Part shown: one piece after another, positions 7,976-16,987 of the stretch
How the letters are laid out: each line of letters starts with the position of its first letter
Position numbering within the stretch: position 1 is the stretch's first letter
Assembly (NCBI RefSeq): GCF_010119225.1
Contig: NZ_WNKF01000015.1
Location: 1 to 64,000 of the forward strand
Source of the DNA: Cyclobacterium roseum
Lineage (GTDB): Bacteria > Bacteroidota > Bacteroidia > Cytophagales > Cyclobacteriaceae
DNA length: 64,000 nucleotides
Reading direction: 5' to 3'
Program-made: the position numbers and the translations under genes
The notes under the pieces: generated by a model
What the model saw: only the letters and a program-made list of their open reading frames with translations
Told to the model about the DNA's origin: nothing
The model's database searches: none

Positions 7976-8470
7976 GATTTGCAATAACGTGGTGCAGATA
8001 AAAGGGATTTGCAATCCCGATAACGTCCTCATCATCCCCGGACTCAGGGCTCCTCGGGATTTGCAATCCCCATACCGTTCCCCTCATCCCCGAAACGATT
8101 CCGCAACCAGGATCGCTAACCCTGTTCCGCTTTCATCCCACAGGGCAACTATCGAACAGCCCGGACTCAGGGCTCCTCGGGATTTGCAATTCCGAGGACA
8201 GATAAGGGGGATTTGTAATCCCCATACCGTCCCCATCACCCCCGAAACGATTCCGTAACCAGGATTGCCAATCCTGTTCATCTGTGGTTCGACCTTGCAA
8301 ATATCGAACAGCTAGTGCTCCTCGGGATTTGCAATTTCGAGGACAGATAAAAGAGATTTGTAATCCCGATAACGTCCTCACCACCCCCAAAACGATCCCA
8401 CAATCAGGATTGCCAATACTGTTCAGCTGTGGTTTGACATTACAAATGTCGGATAGTCCGGCTCCTCACC
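7976..8470 (+). repeat. REP-like palindrome array 2
   Basis: The same palindromic modules as in the array at 3880-4203 recur in the same orientation. The leading module GCTCCTCGGGATTTGCAAT appears at 8049, 8172 and 8317, and a decayed GCTCCTC at 8461, giving periods of about 123, 145 and 144 bp. Each unit holds a CTCGGGATT...TCCGAG palindrome, a GGGATTTGTAATCCC palindrome, an AGGATTGCCAATCCTG palindrome and a TTCGACCTTGCAAATATCGA palindrome. Positions 8471-8661 carry only a degenerate tail and a small GTTTCGAAAAATATCCGAAAC hairpin near 8578, and no gene. Confidence 0.85.
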
Positions 8471-8661
8471 AAGCCCTGGCAGCTTTAGGCGCATAGCTCT
8501 CGTTTGCTACGTCAAGTGCTACGGCCAGTGTCAGTCAGGCCCATCAGGCATAGAGTAGCAAGTATGGATTAGGCTTGTTTCGAAAAATATCCGAAACAGA
8601 AAGGTCGGGAAGGGCATGGCTATTTTGGGTTTAATCGTTATTAATTAGCGTTTGGGTGCCA

Positions 8662-9408
8662 TCAGGTAAGCATGGCACCATTGACCTGAAGGGTCTGTCC
8701 GGAAATGTACTTGCTCCTATCCGAGCCCAGGAAGACACAGGCATCCGCGACTTCTTCCGGCTTGCCGCCTCGTTTCATGGGAATGGCATCCCGCCAGCCC
8801 TGAACGGTCTTTTCGTCCAGTACGGCTGTCATTTCCGTTTCAATAAAACCGGGGGCAATTGCATTGCAGCGGATATTTCGCGATCCCAGCTCCAAGGCCA
8901 CGGATTTGGTGAATCCGATGATTCCCGCCTTGGAGGCCGCGTAGTTGGCTTGCCCGGCATTTCCTTTAATACCCACCACGGAGGTGATGTTGATAATGGA
9001 GCCGGATTTGGCCTTCATCATGGTGCGGGTAGCGGCTTTTACGGTATTGAAACAGGACTTCAGGTTGATGTTAATGACCTCATCCCAGTTTTCTTCGCTC
9101 ATGCGCATCAGCAGGTTATCCCGTGTGATTCCGGCGTTATTGACCAGAATATCCAGTCCACCAAATTCGGAAACGACATCGGCAATAAGTTGCTCTGCTG
9201 CCTGAAAATCAGAAGCATCGGAGCGAAACCCCTTGGCCTTGATCCCGTAGGTCGCCAGTTCCTTTTCCAGTGCTTCACCTTTTTCCACACTGGACAAAAA
9301 AGTAAAGGCCACGTCTGCCCCTTCTTCGGCGAAGCGAATGGCAATGGCCCTTCCAATGCCTTTGGAAGCCCCGGTTACCAGGGCCTTTTTTCCTGTAAGT
9401 AATCCCAT
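8662..9408 (-). CDS. fabG: 3-oxoacyl-[acyl-carrier-protein] reductase
   Basis: This is a 248-residue classical short-chain dehydrogenase that reduces 3-oxoacyl-ACP with NADPH in fatty acid elongation. It shows the TGASKGIGRAIA cofactor motif near residues 13-24, the NNAGIT motif, and the catalytic Ser in NITSVVGIKGN with the Tyr-x3-Lys NYAASKAG. The C-terminal ISGQTLQVNGAM block is characteristic of FabG. ATG at 9408 is the start; an upstream in-frame TTG adds only two residues. It is divergently oriented from lpd. Because SDR paralogues are common, a role in another 3-oxoacyl reduction cannot be ruled out, but identity to the FabG pattern is strong. Confidence 0.9.
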   Translation of the reverse strand: MGLLTGKKALVTGASKGIGRAIAIRFAEEGADVAFTFLSSVEKGEALEKELATYGIKAKGFRSDASDFQAAEQLIADVVSEFGGLDILVNNAGITRDNLLMRMSEENWDEVININLKSCFNTVKAATRTMMKAKSGSIINITSVVGIKGNAGQANYAASKAGIIGFTKSVALELGSRNIRCNAIAPGFIETEMTAVLDEKTVQGWRDAIPMKRGGKPEEVADACVFLGSDRSKYISGQTLQVNGAMLT

Positions 9409-9437
9409 ATTCAAAATTTTTATGTTTATTTCTTTTT

Positions 9438-9445
9438 CAAAAATA
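9438..9445 (-). promoter_or_regulatory. Candidate -7 element upstream of fabG
   Basis: On the minus strand TATTTTTG fits TAnnTTTG exactly and lies 29 bp before the fabG ATG. A well-spaced -33 element is not evident. Confidence 0.4.
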
Positions 9446-9587
9446 GGTATTTATTCCAAAACATCGGAAAGGAGCTCCCAAATAATGCTTTTGCCTTCTT
9501 TGGCATTTTTGTTCTGTTCTATGTTATCATTGCGTTTCTGTCGGCTTTGATTATCAAAACCAAATTTTTTTCTGAACATTATTATTA

Positions 9588-9595
9588 TAAATTTG
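9588..9595 (+). promoter_or_regulatory. Bacteroidota -7 element upstream of lpd
   Basis: TAAATTTG fits TAnnTTTG exactly and is 31 bp before the lpd ATG. A T-run at 9565-9572 sits where the -33 element would be expected. Confidence 0.5.
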
Positions 9596-9626
9596 CATAG
9601 CAAAAAAGAAAACAAAATCGAATCAT

Positions 9627-11024
9627 ATGTCTTCAACAAAATTTGATGTCATCGTACTGGGCACCGGCCCAGGAGGTTATGTAGCAGCGATCCGGGCCTC
9701 ACAACTGGGGCTGAAAGTGGCCGTGGTGGAAGCAGAGGAACTCGGAGGAATTTGCCTCAATTGGGGTTGTATCCCTACCAAAGCCCTGATCAAGAGTGCC
9801 CAGGTATTTGAATACATCAACCATGCAGCCGATTATGGAATCTCTGTAGACAAGGCCAGTGTCAATTTTGAAGACATGATCAAAAGAAGCCGCGACGTTG
9901 CCCACGGTATGAGCAAAGGCGTGCAGTTTTTGATGAAGAAAAATAAAATCGAGCAGCTTTTGGGCTGGGGAAAAGTGAAACCCGGAAAAAAAGTTGAAGT
10001 AGAAGACAAGGACGGAAAGAAAACCGAATACAGCGCAGACCACATCATCGTTGCTACCGGTGGCAGGTCCAAGGAATTGCCGGCATTGAAGATTGACAAC
10101 AAGAAGATTGTGGGGTATCGCAAAGCGATGACCCTGGATAAAATGCCTAAAAAGATGGTTGTGGTAGGCTCCGGAGCCATTGGAGTGGAATTTGCCTACG
10201 TGTACCGTTCCATCGGGGTGGAGGTGACCATCGTGGAATTTTTGGACCGCATCGTTCCGAACGAAGACGAGGAAGTGTCCAAAGCACTGGAAAAAATATA
10301 TAAGAAAAAGGGCATTGAAATCATGACCAGTGCCGAAGTGACCCAGGTGGATACCAAAGGTTCTGGTTGCAAGGTGACCGTCAAAACCAAAAAAGGAGAA
10401 GAAAAAATTGATTGCGACCTGGTATTATCCGCCGTAGGCGTGGTATCCAACGTAGAAAATTGTGGTCTGGAAGACGTAGGGATTTTGGTGGATAAGGGCA
10501 AGATCAAGGTGGATGAGTATTACAACACCAATATGCCTGGCTATTATGCGATTGGAGACGTGGTAGCCGGTCCTGCTTTGGCCCACGTGGCCTCCGCAGA
10601 AGGGATCATCTGCGTGGAGAAAATTGCCGGTCAAAATCCCCAACCCCTGGATTATAACAATATCCCAGGTTGTACCTACTGCATTCCGGAAATTTCATCC
10701 GTAGGCTATACGGAAGCAAAGGCAAAAGAAGCCGGGTACGAATTGAAAATTGGTAAATTCCCCTTTTCAGCTTCCGGCAAAGCATCTGCCGCCGGTGCCA
10801 AAGATGGGTTCGTGAAATTGATTTTTGATGCCAAATATGGAGAGTTGCTGGGAGCTCACATGATCGGTTCCAACGTCACCGAAATGATAGCCGAAATCGT
10901 CGCCATCCGCAAACTGGAGACCACCGGACACGAATTGATCAAAACCGTGCACCCTCACCCTACGATGTCAGAGGCAGTGATGGAGGCCGCAGCGGCCGCC
11001 TATGGAGAGGTGATCCACCTGTAA
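9627..11024 (+). CDS. lpd: Dihydrolipoyl dehydrogenase
   Basis: This is the 465-residue FAD-dependent E3 component that reoxidises dihydrolipoamide in 2-oxo acid dehydrogenase complexes and the glycine cleavage system. The FAD motif VLGTGPGGYVAA is at residues 10-21, the redox-active disulfide is Cys43 and Cys48 in GGICLNWGCIPTKAL, the NAD motif VVGSGAIGVEFAY lies near residue 175, and the dimer-interface active-site HPHPTMSEAV block is near residue 442. Full length and all catalytic residues are present. It is not adjacent to pyruvate or oxoglutarate dehydrogenase genes in this window, so which complex it serves cannot be told. Confidence 0.96.
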   Translation: MSSTKFDVIVLGTGPGGYVAAIRASQLGLKVAVVEAEELGGICLNWGCIPTKALIKSAQVFEYINHAADYGISVDKASVNFEDMIKRSRDVAHGMSKGVQFLMKKNKIEQLLGWGKVKPGKKVEVEDKDGKKTEYSADHIIVATGGRSKELPALKIDNKKIVGYRKAMTLDKMPKKMVVVGSGAIGVEFAYVYRSIGVEVTIVEFLDRIVPNEDEEVSKALEKIYKKKGIEIMTSAEVTQVDTKGSGCKVTVKTKKGEEKIDCDLVLSAVGVVSNVENCGLEDVGILVDKGKIKVDEYYNTNMPGYYAIGDVVAGPALAHVASAEGIICVEKIAGQNPQPLDYNNIPGCTYCIPEISSVGYTEAKAKEAGYELKIGKFPFSASGKASAAGAKDGFVKLIFDAKYGELLGAHMIGSNVTEMIAEIVAIRKLETTGHELIKTVHPHPTMSEAVMEAAAAAYGEVIHL

Positions 11025-11083
11025 AAACAGGTTCAATGCCGGCATTCAAAAATGATTAACTACCACCTACGGATAACGTTTTT

Positions 11084-11617
11084 TTGGAAGAACAGGATTT
11101 AATAAAGGGGTTACAGGTCAGTGACCGACAGGTGCAGGAATATTTATACGAGAAATATTCCAGGGCGCTGTATGGCATCATCCGTCGGATTATTTTCGAT
11201 CAGGAGCTGGCCGAGGAGGTGTTTCACGATGCCTTTCTCAAAATCACCAAAAAGATCGGTTCTTACGATGAATCCAAAGGACGCTTGTATACCTGGATGG
11301 CCAATATTTGCCGGAATGCAGCCATAGATAAAACCCGGTCCAAAGAATTTTCAAAAAGTAGCAAGACCAATACCATCGATGATTACGTATATGGAATGGA
11401 AAGCGAATCCGGAACGGCAGCAGCCGTAGATGGAATCGGGGTCAGAGAACTTATGGAAGATTTGAATGAAGAGCAGCGGCTGGTTATGGAGTGCATTTAC
11501 TTTAAGGGGTATACGCATACGGAAGTGGCAGAAGCGCATGCCATTCCCCTGGGAACGGTAAAATCCCGGGTTCGCTCGGCCCTACAGGTATTAAAAAAGA
11601 AAGCTGATAAAATCTAG
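11084..11617 (+). CDS. ECF-type RNA polymerase sigma factor
   Basis: This is a 177-residue sigma-70 family protein of the extracytoplasmic-function type, with only regions 2 and 4. Region 2 (residues about 15-85) shows YSRALYGIIRRI and the -10-recognition block TWMANICRNAAIDKTRS; region 4 (about 125-175) shows RLVMECIYFKGYTHTEVAEAHAIPLGTVKSRVRSAL, a helix-turn-helix. The only start compatible with the upstream stop is TTG at 11084, so translation may be weak. The next gene, an anti-sigma factor, begins at the last base of the stop codon, the usual layout of an ECF sigma/anti-sigma pair. The stimulus it answers is unknown. Confidence 0.9.
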   Translation: MEEQDLIKGLQVSDRQVQEYLYEKYSRALYGIIRRIIFDQELAEEVFHDAFLKITKKIGSYDESKGRLYTWMANICRNAAIDKTRSKEFSKSSKTNTIDDYVYGMESESGTAAAVDGIGVRELMEDLNEEQRLVMECIYFKGYTHTEVAEAHAIPLGTVKSRVRSALQVLKKKADKI

Positions 11618-12438
11618 TGGATATCCAAGCCTACATATCGTCCGGTAAATTGGAACTCTTCGTTTTGGGAGACCTCAACGAAACAGAGCAGCAAGAGGTG
11701 TTGTCCATGGCCAAAAAGTACCCCGAAATCCAACAGGAGATTGAGGAAATTGAAGCGGCCATGTTTGCCTTCGACCAGGCATCAGGTCCGGAGCCATCCC
11801 CTTCGGTGAAGAATAAGATTTTTGCCAGCCTGGATGCGGAACGGGAATCCGCAGGCCCTTCCGATAAGTACCTGGAGAAGGAAGTGAAGTTGTATCCCGC
11901 AGCGAACCCATGGAAACCGTTTGCCGTTGCCGCTTCCCTGACTGCCGTAATAGCAATTGGTGCTGCGGCATACTTTGGGTACCGCTACTATGATGCGGAA
12001 GAGCGCGTTTTGCTGGTATTGGAGCAGAACGCTTCCCTGGCCGAAAACCTCCAACGTACCGAATTTAGATTGGATCAGTTGGATGCGGATACCAAACAGT
12101 TACTTTCCGGTAATTTTGACCGGGTCCCCATGAAAGGGGAAGGACTTCCCATGCAGGAAGATGCCCGGGTAGACGTCTTCTGGGACAGGGAAAGCAGCGA
12201 AGTGTTCCTGTCTGTAAATCAACTGGCCGAGCTGGACGAGAACAGCGATTACCAACTTTGGGCCATTGGAGAGGATGGTCCGGTGGGAATTGGATTGGTT
12301 GATCCGGAGGCAAAGTTAAACCTGCAATCCATGCAGGCTGCCGGAGACGCACAGGCCTTTGCCATTACCATCGAGCCCAAAGGAGGCAGTGAGAGTCCTA
12401 CCCTCGAAAAACTAGTGGTGCTGGGAGAAATTTCCTGA
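11617..12438 (+). CDS. Anti-sigma factor, RskA-like, membrane-bound
   Basis: The 273-residue product starts with GTG at 11617, overlapping the sigma-factor stop (TAGTG). The cytosolic N-terminus (residues 1-95) has SGKLELFVLGDLNETEQQ, typical of RskA-like anti-sigma domains; the zinc-binding HxxxCxxC motif of ZAS-type factors is absent. A single membrane helix (about 98-118) is followed by a short coiled-coil-like segment (EQNASLAENLQRTEFRLDQLD) and a periplasmic RskA domain ending in SPTLEKLVVLGEIS. It should hold the upstream sigma factor at the membrane until an envelope signal releases it. Confidence 0.87.
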   Translation: MDIQAYISSGKLELFVLGDLNETEQQEVLSMAKKYPEIQQEIEEIEAAMFAFDQASGPEPSPSVKNKIFASLDAERESAGPSDKYLEKEVKLYPAANPWKPFAVAASLTAVIAIGAAAYFGYRYYDAEERVLLVLEQNASLAENLQRTEFRLDQLDADTKQLLSGNFDRVPMKGEGLPMQEDARVDVFWDRESSEVFLSVNQLAELDENSDYQLWAIGEDGPVGIGLVDPEAKLNLQSMQAAGDAQAFAITIEPKGGSESPTLEKLVVLGEIS

Positions 12439-12464
12439 TCGGATACGTAAAAATAATTGCAGAG

Positions 12465-12498
12465 ACCCCGTCGAATCTTGATGGGGTTTTTATTTTGT
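12465..12498 (+). terminator. Rho-independent terminator after the sigma/anti-sigma operon
   Basis: An 8 bp stem (ACCCCGTC with GATGGGGT, one G-T pair) and a 7-base loop are followed by a T-rich tract. It ends the sigma/anti-sigma transcript. Confidence 0.8.
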
Positions 12499-12533
12499 TT
12501 TAACTTGTAAGCGGAACCTTTTGAACCCCACCC

Positions 12534-12983
12534 ATGGAATTACAATTATCTACCCCGGGCCTGCTTTTTTCAGCCATTACCCTGTTGATGCTTGCCTATA
12601 CCAACCGCTTTCTGGCCATGGCAAACCTGATTCGGGGGCTTCATAAAAAATACCTGGAAAACAGCGGACAGGAAAAGGTGCTGATTGGGCAAATCAAAAA
12701 CCTGAGAAAGCGACTGAACATGATTAAAAACATGCAGATTTTCGGCGTCTTAAGCTTTTTACTTTGTGTGATTTGCATGTTCTTGCTGTACCAGGAATTC
12801 ATCACTGCCGCCAATTGGGTATTTATGGGCAGCATGCTCTGCCTGCTGGTTTCACTGGCCATTTCCCTGCTTGAACTACAAATATCCACCAACGCGTTGA
12901 ACCTGGAACTGCTGGACATGGAAGATGTTCTCAGTAGGAAGACCGGCTCGGGACTGGATCAATTCTTTACCAAAAAAGACTAA
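12534..12983 (+). CDS. DUF2721 family membrane protein
   Basis: This 149-residue protein matches the DUF2721 pattern: an N-terminal membrane helix starting with STPGLLFSAITLLMLAYTNR, a basic central stretch (NLIRGLHKKYLE... QIKNLRKRLNMIKN), then two further helices, and a C-terminal LELLDMED tail. The function of the family is unknown. It begins after a terminator and ends 5 bp before the threonine aldolase gene, so the two probably share a transcript, although no functional link is evident. Confidence 0.8.
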   Translation: MELQLSTPGLLFSAITLLMLAYTNRFLAMANLIRGLHKKYLENSGQEKVLIGQIKNLRKRLNMIKNMQIFGVLSFLLCVICMFLLYQEFITAANWVFMGSMLCLLVSLAISLLELQISTNALNLELLDMEDVLSRKTGSGLDQFFTKKD

Positions 12984-12988
12984 AACGA

Positions 12989-14029
12989 ATGGATCAGGAA
13001 GATTTTGTCATAGACCTGCGAAGCGACACGCTTACCCAACCCACCCGGGAAATGAAAGAAGCCATGATGATGGCCAGTCTGGGAGACGATGTGTTTGGAG
13101 AAGACCCAACAGTCCGCCAACTGGAGGGCAAGCTGGCGGGGATTTTTGGTATGGAAGCGGGCCTGTTTTGTCCCTCCGGTACCATGACCAATCAAATTGC
13201 CATCCGGCTCCACACGCGGCCGCAAACGGAGCTGATCTGCCACAAAAATTCCCATATTTACCTGTACGAAGGTGGCGGAATCATGTCCAATAGCCATGCC
13301 TCTGTAAAATTACTGGAGGGGGAAGCAGGTAAGATAGATGCAGAAGCCATCCGGGAAGCCATCAATCCCGATGACGATCACGCGCCGGAGACGACGCTGG
13401 TATCCCTGGAAAACACCATGAACAAAGGGGGAGGCAGCGTTTATTTTCTCGAAGAAATCCGGCCCATCCGGCAATTGTGCAAGGAAACCGGCCTGAAGCT
13501 ACACCTGGACGGTGCCCGTCTGTTTAATGCCTTGATCCATTCCGGAGAGCGGGCCCACGATTGGGGTAAAATGTGCGATACCATCTCCCTATGCCTCAGC
13601 AAAGGACTGGGATGCCCGGTGGGTTCCGTCTTATTAGGTACTCAGGCAGACATAAAAAAGGCCAGAAAAATACGGAAAGCCCTGGGAGGGGGCATGCGAC
13701 AGGCAGGGATGCTGGCGGCAGCGGGTATCTACGCTCTGGATCATCACGTAGCCCGGCTGGAGGATGACCACGAACGTGCCCGGTCAGTGGGGGAGATCTT
13801 GGGTAAAATTCCCAATGTGACGGAGATGCTACCCGTGCGTACCAATATCGTAATTGCCCGCTTGGAGAAAATAAGCCCGGAGTCTTTCCTGGACCAACTG
13901 GCTGAAAAAAATATCCGGGCAGTGAAATTTGGAAAAGACCAAATCCGAATGGTCACCCATCTGGACATAGAAGACAGGCATCTGCATGCACTGGAAAAGC
14001 GGCTTTCAACCTGGAAAACCAGGTTATGA
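12989..14029 (+). CDS. Low-specificity L-threonine aldolase
   Basis: This is a 346-residue fold-type I PLP enzyme of the beta-eliminating lyase family, which cleaves L-threonine or L-allo-threonine to glycine and acetaldehyde. The N-terminus DLRSDTLTQPT, the GDDVFGEDPTV block near residue 31, the LHLDGARLFNA cofactor block and the lysine in SLCLSKGLGCPVGS are all as expected for the family. Full length is present. It follows the DUF2721 gene after 5 bp. Substrate stereochemistry cannot be told from sequence. Confidence 0.9.
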   Translation: MDQEDFVIDLRSDTLTQPTREMKEAMMMASLGDDVFGEDPTVRQLEGKLAGIFGMEAGLFCPSGTMTNQIAIRLHTRPQTELICHKNSHIYLYEGGGIMSNSHASVKLLEGEAGKIDAEAIREAINPDDDHAPETTLVSLENTMNKGGGSVYFLEEIRPIRQLCKETGLKLHLDGARLFNALIHSGERAHDWGKMCDTISLCLSKGLGCPVGSVLLGTQADIKKARKIRKALGGGMRQAGMLAAAGIYALDHHVARLEDDHERARSVGEILGKIPNVTEMLPVRTNIVIARLEKISPESFLDQLAEKNIRAVKFGKDQIRMVTHLDIEDRHLHALEKRLSTWKTRL

Positions 14030-14136
14030 TCTTTATATAGGCCACTTCTTTACCGATAGGCAAAATTCAGGTTGCCAAAAAACGGTATTTCCCGGATCGG
14101 GCATGCCTTTTGATCAATTCTATTAATAAAGAAAAC

Positions 14137-15399
14137 ATGGACCAAACCCCATTGGCGGAGCGAATGCGGCCAACAAGGCTGGAAGAACTGATTGGACAGG
14201 AACACCTATCCAAACCCGGAACCTTTCTATTCAATGCCATTCGTTCCGGAGCTGTACCTTCCCTGATTTTGTGGGGTCCTCCCGGAGTAGGAAAGACGAC
14301 CATCGCCAACATCATTGCCAACGAAGTAAAGGTCCCTTTCTATACATTAAGTGCCATCAGTTCCGGTGTCAAAGACATCCGGGAAGTCATCCAAAAAGCT
14401 CGGTTTCAGCAAGGAGTGGTCCTTTTTATTGATGAAATCCATCGGTTCAATAAATCCCAGCAGGATGCCTTGCTGGGGGCGGTGGAAAAGGGGATTATCC
14501 GATTAATAGGTGCTACCACCGAAAATCCTTCCTTTGAAGTGAATGCTGCCTTACTGTCCAGATGCCAGATTTTCACCTTAAACCCACTGGGCAGGGAAGA
14601 ACTGGAAGCCATGATGCGGCAGGCCCTGGAAAAAGACCCGGTGTTGAAAAAAGTTACCGTCGAGTTAAAGGAAACCGATGCCTTGTTGCGGATTTCCGGA
14701 GGGGATGGCAGAAAGCTGCTCAACCTGCTCGAAATTGTCATCGACAGCTTCCAGGGTGAAAAGGTTGTCATTGAAAACGAAGGGGTCATGCAAGTTGCCC
14801 AGCAGAAGGTAGCCTTGTACGATAAATCCGGCGAGCAGCATTACGACATCATTTCGGCTTTTATCAAGTCCATTCGGGGCTCGGACCCCAATGCGGCCGT
14901 TTATTGGCTGGCCCGGATGATTGAAGGTGGGGAGGACGTAAAATTCATTGCACGCCGACTATTAATCCTGGCCTCCGAAGACATCGGAAATGCCAATCCC
15001 AATGCCCTCCTACTGGCCACTAATTGCTTTCAGGCCGTCAATGTCATCGGTTACCCGGAATCCCGCATCATCCTGTCTCAATGCGTGACCTACCTGGCTT
15101 CCTCTCCAAAAAGCAATGCCAGCTACATGGCCATCAATCAGGCACAGACCTTAGTAAGGCAGGAAGGGGACTTGCCCGTGCCCCTGCACCTGCGAAACGC
15201 ACCGACCAAACTGATGAAAGATCTGGACTACGGTAAATCGTACCGGTATGCCCATGATTTTGAAAATAATTTTGTGTTTCAGGAATTTCTGCCGGATAAA
15301 ATTGCCCATACCAAACTCTACGATCCCGGAAACAATCCCCGGGAAAATGAATTGAGGAAACAGCTTCAAAAGTTGTGGGGAAAGAAATACGGATATTAG
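14137..15399 (+). CDS. rarA: Replication-associated recombination protein A (RarA/MgsA)
   Basis: This AAA+ ATPase of the clamp-loader subfamily acts at stalled replication forks. The Walker A motif GPPGVGKT is at residues 47-54, Walker B ends in Asp99-Glu100 (LFIDEIHRFNK), sensor 1 follows in GATTENPSFE, and the C-terminal tetramerisation part holds YWLARMIEGGED and SEDIGNANP, which are hallmarks of RarA and WRNIP1. The ATG at 14137 is used; an in-frame TTG at 14110 would add nine residues. At 420 residues it is full length. Confidence 0.94.
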   Translation: MDQTPLAERMRPTRLEELIGQEHLSKPGTFLFNAIRSGAVPSLILWGPPGVGKTTIANIIANEVKVPFYTLSAISSGVKDIREVIQKARFQQGVVLFIDEIHRFNKSQQDALLGAVEKGIIRLIGATTENPSFEVNAALLSRCQIFTLNPLGREELEAMMRQALEKDPVLKKVTVELKETDALLRISGGDGRKLLNLLEIVIDSFQGEKVVIENEGVMQVAQQKVALYDKSGEQHYDIISAFIKSIRGSDPNAAVYWLARMIEGGEDVKFIARRLLILASEDIGNANPNALLLATNCFQAVNVIGYPESRIILSQCVTYLASSPKSNASYMAINQAQTLVRQEGDLPVPLHLRNAPTKLMKDLDYGKSYRYAHDFENNFVFQEFLPDKIAHTKLYDPGNNPRENELRKQLQKLWGKKYGY

Positions 15400-16075
15400 T
15401 TTTTCCGGCTGACCTACTCAGGTCACTCCCAATCGACAACATCTAACCATTAAATCCGGAAATGGATAAAGCGGTTCGTGGATCTTAAAATGCCCTAACA
15501 TTAAGTGGGTCTACTTTATAAATGATTTAGGGCATATACGTTTTTATAAGCTTACTAACCTACGTTGGATCTAAGGTTGGAGGTATTTTTTTTGTTTGCT
15601 GTCCGTGGGCTGCACCCAGGGTTATGGTTTTTCAGGCCCTTCAGGCCTGGGTTACCGTGTAGAAATTTTTTCCCTTTAGCCCAATCACATCATAGTGAGG
15701 TCCCATATACCTCCCCAGGAAATAAGCTCCTATTCGACTCCGAAGCCTGAAGGGCTTTAATGTCAATAACCCCGGGCGAAACCCGGGGTTTGCGTGCTAA
15801 TCTATCCTTCCATCAACCCCGGAGTGGGTTGAATTTTTTCCAAAAAAGCCCGGTACCTAATACGAAAACGTTCAAGCGAACCAAATTGCCCTTTATTAAA
15901 ATCGAACTCAGGGTACTAGTATCCCTTACATGTCCTTCCATCCCTTATAGGGTTCCATTTTTTCAGGCTACTTTAGGTTCCTATAAGCCTATTCGTATTG
16001 CTTACATGTGTATTTGGTTCCATTTTTCTAATCCGATTACGTAACCCCATGATAAACTGGTATCAGTGATCCAGG
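15400..16075. other. Intergenic region with hairpin-rich repeat; no gene seen
   Basis: No reading frame here looks coding. The left part to 15574 is unremarkable. A repeat copy is listed separately at 15575-15791. From 15812 on there is a CAACCCC-GGAGT-GGGTTG hairpin, then AT-rich sequence with an imperfect internal repetition of TTACATGT followed by GGTTCCATTTTT at about 15927-15960 and 15999-16026. Confidence 0.6.
15575..15791 (+). repeat. Hairpin-rich interspersed repeat, copy 1
   Basis: This about 217 bp element aligns over its whole length with 18206-18452. Shared blocks in the same order are GGTTGGAGGTATTT, CCGTGGGCTGCACC, TTCAGGCCCTTCA-GCCTG, TAG-CCAATC, ACCTCCCCA/ACTCCCCA, AAGCCTG-AGGGCTT and the terminal AACCCCGGGCGAAACCCGGGGTTT. 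Several blocks are self-complementary. No coding capacity or terminal target duplication is evident. Confidence 0.8.
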
Positions 16076-16501
16076 TTAATATTCCTTGCGAAAGGTATAC
16101 CGTAAGCCTACCAGTGCCCGAAAGCTAAAATGAAAGGCATAGAGCGGTGTTGCCTCCAGTACCAGGGCAAATTGCCGGTGCTCGGCAATGGGTTTGATGC
16201 TTAATCCAACCGGTACTCCAAATCTACCTTCATCCATTTCTGAATAGCCGACCATAAGCCCTGCATGCACGTTGTACCAATCGGTTTGTTTCAGATTGTA
16301 ATGCCCCAGCGCTTCCAGGCCCAGGTAGGGGTTTATTTCGCCTCCGGCCAGGATACGGGCCTCCCCGAAAAAGGGGTTTTCAGGATCCGTTCCCACACCA
16401 ATATGGCTTAAAATCCCTCCCTGATACAAGCCCACCTGAACCTGGGAATATGCCGTTGAAAAAAGACCAAATACTAAAAATAACAGGAATACCTTTCTCA
16501 T
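16076..16501 (-). CDS. Small outer-membrane beta-barrel protein of unknown role
   Basis: The 141-residue product starts with a clear signal peptide (MRKVFLLFLVFGLFSTAYS, cut before QVQVG) and then alternating strands ending in RALVGLRYTFRKEY, an aromatic-rich terminus typical of outer-membrane barrels. The ATG at 16501 is chosen although the frame stays open for a further 109 codons upstream: the signal peptide begins here and a TAnnTTTG element lies 26-33 bp upstream. I do not recognise a named family. It faces rarA tail to tail across the repeat region, and the ThuA-domain gene is divergent. Confidence 0.7.
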   Translation of the reverse strand: MRKVFLLFLVFGLFSTAYSQVQVGLYQGGILSHIGVGTDPENPFFGEARILAGGEINPYLGLEALGHYNLKQTDWYNVHAGLMVGYSEMDEGRFGVPVGLSIKPIAEHRQFALVLEATPLYAFHFSFRALVGLRYTFRKEY

Positions 16502-16526
16502 ATAAAGTTGGTTTTCAATTTGGCTG

Positions 16527-16534
16527 CAAATATA
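16527..16534 (-). promoter_or_regulatory. Bacteroidota -7 element for the small outer-membrane protein
   Basis: On the minus strand TATATTTG fits TAnnTTTG exactly, 26 bp upstream of the ATG at 16501. Its position supports the internal start over the long upstream extension of the frame. Confidence 0.5.
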
Positions 16535-16987
16535 ATGAAAAATGTCGTTTAAAGAATCTTTTCGTTTTGGTGAACCGATGTATTTGGTGGGAGGAAGCGT
16601 GAGTACCGCTAGAAATCCGTTCTTACCAGGTCCTTGACCAAGCCTGGCATGAATCGAAGCCCTCAAAGGGTCAGGAATGTTCACTTTAAACAGTGCTTCT
16701 CGAACCAGGTAAAACTCTCCGGAGCCACTGGCCCATTTTACTCCCGATAAAAGCCGGAATTTCGCTATCTTCAGCCGGAAGGAGGATGATTTTAACGTAG
16801 AACAGGTTTTTTCCGTTGTGACCATCAATTTTTTGAGCTATCTTCACCTTCTGATGCTCCCCCAAAGGCTAAAATCGGTTCCTAACACGTTTTCGGGTTG
16901 GTGGGGGTGGGCTTACAAAATTTCTATTCTACACAGGATTAATAGATTTACTAACAAAATAACCAATTGATTTACCAGGTAATGACA

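Noticed and set aside
7974-8496. Open frames across the palindrome array with PRDLQ- or GLQIP-type translations
   Set aside because: They are readings of non-coding repeats in several frames and both strands; no start signal or fold is plausible.
8656-9402. Long plus-strand frame of 248 codons
   Set aside because: It is antisense to fabG, which has all short-chain dehydrogenase motifs.
15760-16044. Open frame in the repeat region
   Set aside because: It crosses hairpin repeats and AT-rich sequence with no signal or domain.
16502-16828. N-terminal extension of the small outer-membrane protein by 109 codons
   Set aside because: The signal peptide starts at 16501 and a TAnnTTTG element lies inside the extension; the extension has no domain features.
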